This document shows, one piece after another, positions 52,287 through 64,000 of a stretch of DNA of 64,000 nucleotides. Made by a program: the position numbers and the translations under genes. This stretch comes from Whitmania pigra (lineage: Eukaryota > Annelida > Clitellata > Hirudinida > Haemopidae). Below the pieces are notes generated by a model. That model was not told where the DNA came from and made no database searches. It worked only from the letters and a program-made list of their open reading frames with translations. Each line of letters opens with the position of its first letter. Within the stretch, counting starts at the first letter, position 1. The stretch spans positions 699,501 through 763,500 of the forward strand of contig JAJTWR010000416.1 in assembly GCA_021613335.1 (NCBI GenBank). The letters run 5' to 3'.

Positions 52287-53522
52287 CTTAATGTAACTTA
52301 TCATGAGCCCATACGAATAGACAAGCTTAAGACTGAGAGTGTCATCAAGTACATTGATATGTTTTTTGACATCTGCTTGTTTGTTCCATAAAATCTTATT
52401 TTGATTTTATTGATTTATGCGATAATAACGCGATATTTGCAAAGATTTCTATATCCATCAGAATGGTATTTCTTGCCATAAATAGTTTAATAACAAAGTT
52501 GATCGTTATTGATTGTTATTTCGTGATCACATTTTATTGATAACAAAGAGCTTAATACTTTTTAAATACATTACCTAGAAACATATTAACTTTGTCTTTT
52601 TAAAAATATTTAAAAATGAATGCAAGATATTAACTTACATTTGTTATGTTGCTTAATGAGCTAATGACCTTCATGTATTTACTAATTGTTATTTAGATTC
52701 CAAAAAAGATTCGAATAATATTTTAAAACGGATGCAGAATCATTGAGTCATTTTACGACTTTCATATTTCATTTCTTTTCTTTCCTCGATATAATAATAA
52801 AAAACTAACAAATTTTTGATAAAACCTAACTCGTAGCACGTAACACGTAACATCGGGTCCGAAATTTCCGAACCTTATCTAAACTGCATGAAGGAATGGT
52901 TAATCATTACAATTTGGTGAGTCCACAATTGAATAATCACATCCCGAGCCAATTAGACACGAGACAATTATTGCTAATTATTGCGTTATTTCAAGCAATA
53001 ATTGACCAATCTGTTTATTATGCAAATCTCATAGTAAAATTAAAAAAAAACACACATTGATTTATTTCTAGAATTCATATTTTTCGCTTTGGATATTTTT
53101 CAAAACGCCAAGGTGTGGCTTCTACATTTTAAAAAATAAACCTAGACCGTTGTTTCAACATGTAAACATGATGTAACAGATGTGAGGATGTAAACAAATT
53201 TATTTGCAACATAAATTATGCGTTAAGGTTATCGATTTTCGATCATTTCAAAGGGAAACTGCTCTCGTTCACACGCTAAAGGCAAAATCATGTTCAAAAT
53301 CGTGTCATGAAATTGACATCTCAAACTACGACTAAATTCGTCGCTGATTTAGGCACAAATTATTGATCACAGGCGATGATAAAATAAAATTGAACATTTA
53401 AAAAAGTTCTAGTTTTTTTGTTTTGCACTATTTTGCAAAAATGATCTTGAGATTTAAAAGAAGGTGAAACTTTTAAGTAAATTTTAAAAATATTTATCCA
53501 AACTGGATAGATTGGAGCGAAT
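52287..53522. other. 3' flank of alpha-actinin, nothing recognised
   Basis: AT-rich DNA between the alpha-actinin stop and the unrecognised exons. Contains scattered minus-strand AATAAA words, but none close enough to the stop to assign. Confidence 0.45.
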
Positions 53523-61305
<7,783 letters not shown>

Positions 61306-63112
61306 CTTTCAAGCTGCTTTGCAGTTATTTCATAAAATTACTTTGTAAAATAGAAATGAAAATGGCAAGGCTGCTTATTGGCTTATTAAAATGTTAAATA
61401 TCACTATGCAATTCTGCATAGACGGAATAGAAAACGAAAAATTGCAAAAGTGGGCTTAATAAAATTAGTTACTTTATTGGACCCATTAATTATTAAAATA
61501 TCTCAGTACAGGAATTGTAAGGAATGATTCAAAAACATCGAAATCTCAAAAGATTAACTTAATTTTTATCACTTATTTTATTTTCACAATCCGCGAAAGA
61601 TACTTGATTCGTTAAATATTTGAATTGATTGCCAGCCAATCCCTCGCTGGTTACATGTCTCAAACAATTTAGCCGTCTGTGTTTGTAAGCTCAAGTAATT
61701 CGCTTGTTTATTAGCAAATAAAGATTGAAATGCAATTGTTGATAAACTATTTTAGAAAATGCATTAAAAGCACGCTGCGCAAGTGATGGCAAATTGAAGA
61801 CGATTGGAATAAAAAAGTAACCTTCAAAAGGTGAAATGCTCACCTCGGGCTTCTTCTTTCCTGGAAAACAAACGAAGAACTTAGCTGCTCGTTGAATTGC
61901 TATCCGCAACTCTATATCCCAACGAAACTTGCACTCGCCATATCTTACCCTCCTCTCACTTTTCGTTACCATCTCACCTGCTCCTCTCTAATGCTCCAGT
62001 GCTCTTGCTATCTTTCCATCCATAATGTTTATCTGCGTTTTTATCACTCCCTCATCTTCTTCGCTTCACTGGATATTGTTCCGAGGTTTATTTTTGCTGC
62101 AGAATGATTTTCCATTCTTGCTGTCCATATGAGATTGTTTTAAATAAATTTTTAAGTTACTCCAGAAGTTTCTGAAATATTTAGCAACTCAGAGATTTTA
62201 ATGAGTTATTCATTCACTCTTTCAGCACTTATGTTCATCCAAAATTTGCCTCATCTTCACTCACAGCCTATCAATAAAATATTTTTCTACATTAGCATAA
62301 TAATTTTCCTCACAACCTCGTTCTCCATGCTTACTCCTGTTTTGCAACCTTCCTAGCAAGCTGGAGTTGCTGTTTATTTCCGAAGGAGATGCTACTTGTT
62401 TCATTTATAACCCTTCTAATGGAACGATTGAATACCTATGCAATTCTTGTTTTAACATTCAGGCAACATTTTTTTCTAAAACAATCATAATGAGCTTTAT
62501 TTGTAATAATAATATTATTATAATAATATAATTACTGCATGCACAAACATTTTCAAAGATGGATGGTGCTAACGCACACCAGCTCCTTATTGATGGCTCC
62601 CTCGAAATTTTCAGGAGCTCAAGGAGAACGTTGGTAAATAAAAATATGAATGAATTACCTTCTCTAATCAAATGATCTATAATCTATAATGATCTATAAT
62701 TGCATCTATTGAATAGCAGTTTCCAGTTTAATAAATCTAATTGTTAAATTAGCTTTCAAGCTTGTGAAATTTTTGGGTTTTTGACCATATGATTTCATTT
62801 TTGATTTTTCAAATTTCTGAATTATTCAAGATACCAAATAAGATATGATAGGAGCTGCCAAATGTTTATGCTGCGGTGAGCAAATAACCGCAATAATTCA
62901 AAAATTTGGGTGATAAGTTGTCCCGAAGGCCTGCACTGGAAAGAAAGTTTAATGATTGAAAATGCTGATCATAGACTCACTTCGACCTCTCTAGTAATAG
63001 AGGATAAACGATTACATATCCACTTCTCAAATATTAATCGCAAAATCGAAATTAACCAAATACCGCAGAACTTACTTTCTGAGGTAGCAGTGGTTAATAA
63101 GATGTTATATTA
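61306..63112. other. alpha-actinin upstream region; possible 5' UTR exon
   Basis: Holds the 5' flank of alpha-actinin. On the minus strand 61844-61860 is a 17-nt segment bracketed by TTTTCCAG and GTGAGC, which could be a non-coding microexon. No other gene is supported; ORFs at 61691-61972 and 61892-62107 have no motifs. Confidence 0.3.
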
Positions 63113-63286
63113 GCAGAGACGTCATTTTAGCATTTTCCAAGAGGGGCAAACTCTGGTACAGCTTGAGAAGATGACCTTTTTTTTTGAGTAAAACCAAAAT
63201 TCTGAGGGAGGGGGGCAAACCATCGCAAAACGTCGGGAGATAACCTTTTTTGGGTCTAGTCCAAAGCCCCCAAATTACGTCCCTGC
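63113..63286 (+). mobile_element. MITE-like element, repeat family A copy 3
   Basis: Begins GCAGAGACGTCATTTTAGCA and ends CAAATTACGTCCCTGC; the ends are inverted repeats matching at most of the first 15 positions. The interior carries GGGCAAACTCTGG, GAGAAGATGACC and a second GGGGCAAACCATCGCAAAAC block, shared with copies 1 and 2. No reading frame, so it is non-autonomous. Flanking target duplication is not convincing. Confidence 0.65.
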
Positions 63287-64000
63287 TTTATAAGACTTTA
63301 ATTTTAGATTATTTCTTACTTTAAAGGGAATGAATTCATCGGATCATCATTCACGGAATCAACAAATTAGTAAAATAATTGATAAATTATATTTATGCCT
63401 TCTCGTTCCTGGAGCATTGTCTAAATCACCTAGTTTTGTAGCAGACTTTAATCTACATAAAGAATGACTACATCTTCTGAAATGTTAGTTTGAAATTACA
63501 AATTTAGCTGAGATGTTTGGATGTTCTTAAAATTTTGCAAACAAATGGCTGATTGTGATTAATCAGAAAATTTTTAATTTATACAAGAATTTGTATTAAA
63601 TTTTGAACAATTTTAGCTTTTTGGTTGAGTCCTAGCGTCACACTAACATTTTATATAAAAACCCATTAGATTCTTTGGTTAGGAAATTGTCAATATCGAG
63701 ATATTATATAATTACTCAATAATATTCATCAAATCCAGTTTACAATGTTGCATTTTTACGTTTTCCTTACAAGGCCCACCTATAATATTTACAGTTTATT
63801 TGGACAGTAATTATACTGAATTACATATTTTTACTCACTTTCTTCGTTCAACGCATGAATATATAAATAGACTTATTTGCTAAACCTACTTTCAAACTCT
63901 TTTCTATTCAATGACAAAGACAATTTTCAATTCCATTATCAAGAAAGGATCGAGTTCAATCTCGTCTCTGCAATATTCTTTATTTGTTGCTTAAAAAGTA
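63287..64000. other. intergenic, nothing recognised
   Basis: AT-rich sequence to the window edge with no supported gene, RNA or repeat array. Confidence 0.5.

Noticed and set aside
52241..52395. Alternative 50-codon open frame on the minus strand
   Set aside because: It breaks phase at the next-but-one junction, while the other frame keeps phase through all four exons; kept only as a caveat.

Overview
The window is AT-rich nuclear DNA from an invertebrate animal. Genes are split into many short exons with GT..AG introns, intergenic DNA is rich in microsatellites and decayed transposons, and there are no operons or Shine-Dalgarno sites. The protein set (JAK kinase, muscle-type alpha-actinin, proteasome ATPase, CABLES, FKBP6) is bilaterian. 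I cannot name the phylum safely. All exon models were spliced by hand from frame continuity, splice consensus and remembered family motifs; no search was run.

Layout. 1-1.8 kb: intergenic with a weak hAT-type transposase relic. 1.8-3.65 kb (-): an unrecognised seven-exon gene. 7.1-8.4 kb (+): a decayed non-LTR reverse transcriptase. 9.2-9.6 kb (-): the 3' end of a C2H2 zinc-finger gene. 13.0-23.3 kb (-): a complete JAK with FERM, SH2, pseudokinase and kinase domains in 17 exons, with a hAT relic in one intron. 24.4 kb: the 3' tail of a LINE. 24.9-25.7 kb (-): a calmodulin/myosin essential light chain-like EF-hand gene, divergent from FKBP6 (26.1-29.2 kb, +), which converges on proteasome ATPase Rpt5/PSMC3 (29.4-32.0 kb, -). 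33.9-43.3 kb (+): a long SLP-76/BLNK-like adaptor with many tyrosine and proline-rich motifs and a C-terminal SH2; its start was not found. 43.9-48.7 kb (-): CABLES, divergent from a small RING/TRAF-type zinc-finger protein (49.2-50.65 kb, +). 51-52.3 kb: small unrecognised coding pieces. 53.5-61.3 kb (-): complete alpha-actinin in 22 exons. 61.3-64 kb: intergenic, with a 174-bp inverted-repeat element.

How the genes relate. This is a gene neighbourhood, not an operon. Three genes belong to tyrosine-phosphorylation signalling: JAK, the SH2 adaptor, and CABLES (a Cdk5/Abl substrate family). Two divergent pairs may share promoters. The most unusual content is the SLP-76/BLNK-like adaptor, a family best known from vertebrate immune-receptor signalling. 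Its introns also carry a tandem array that seems to provide a splice acceptor, a tRNA-derived SINE and a hairpin-forming repeat. I found no clearly new multi-gene system; the best novelty candidates are the adaptor and the unrecognised gene at 1.8-3.65 kb.
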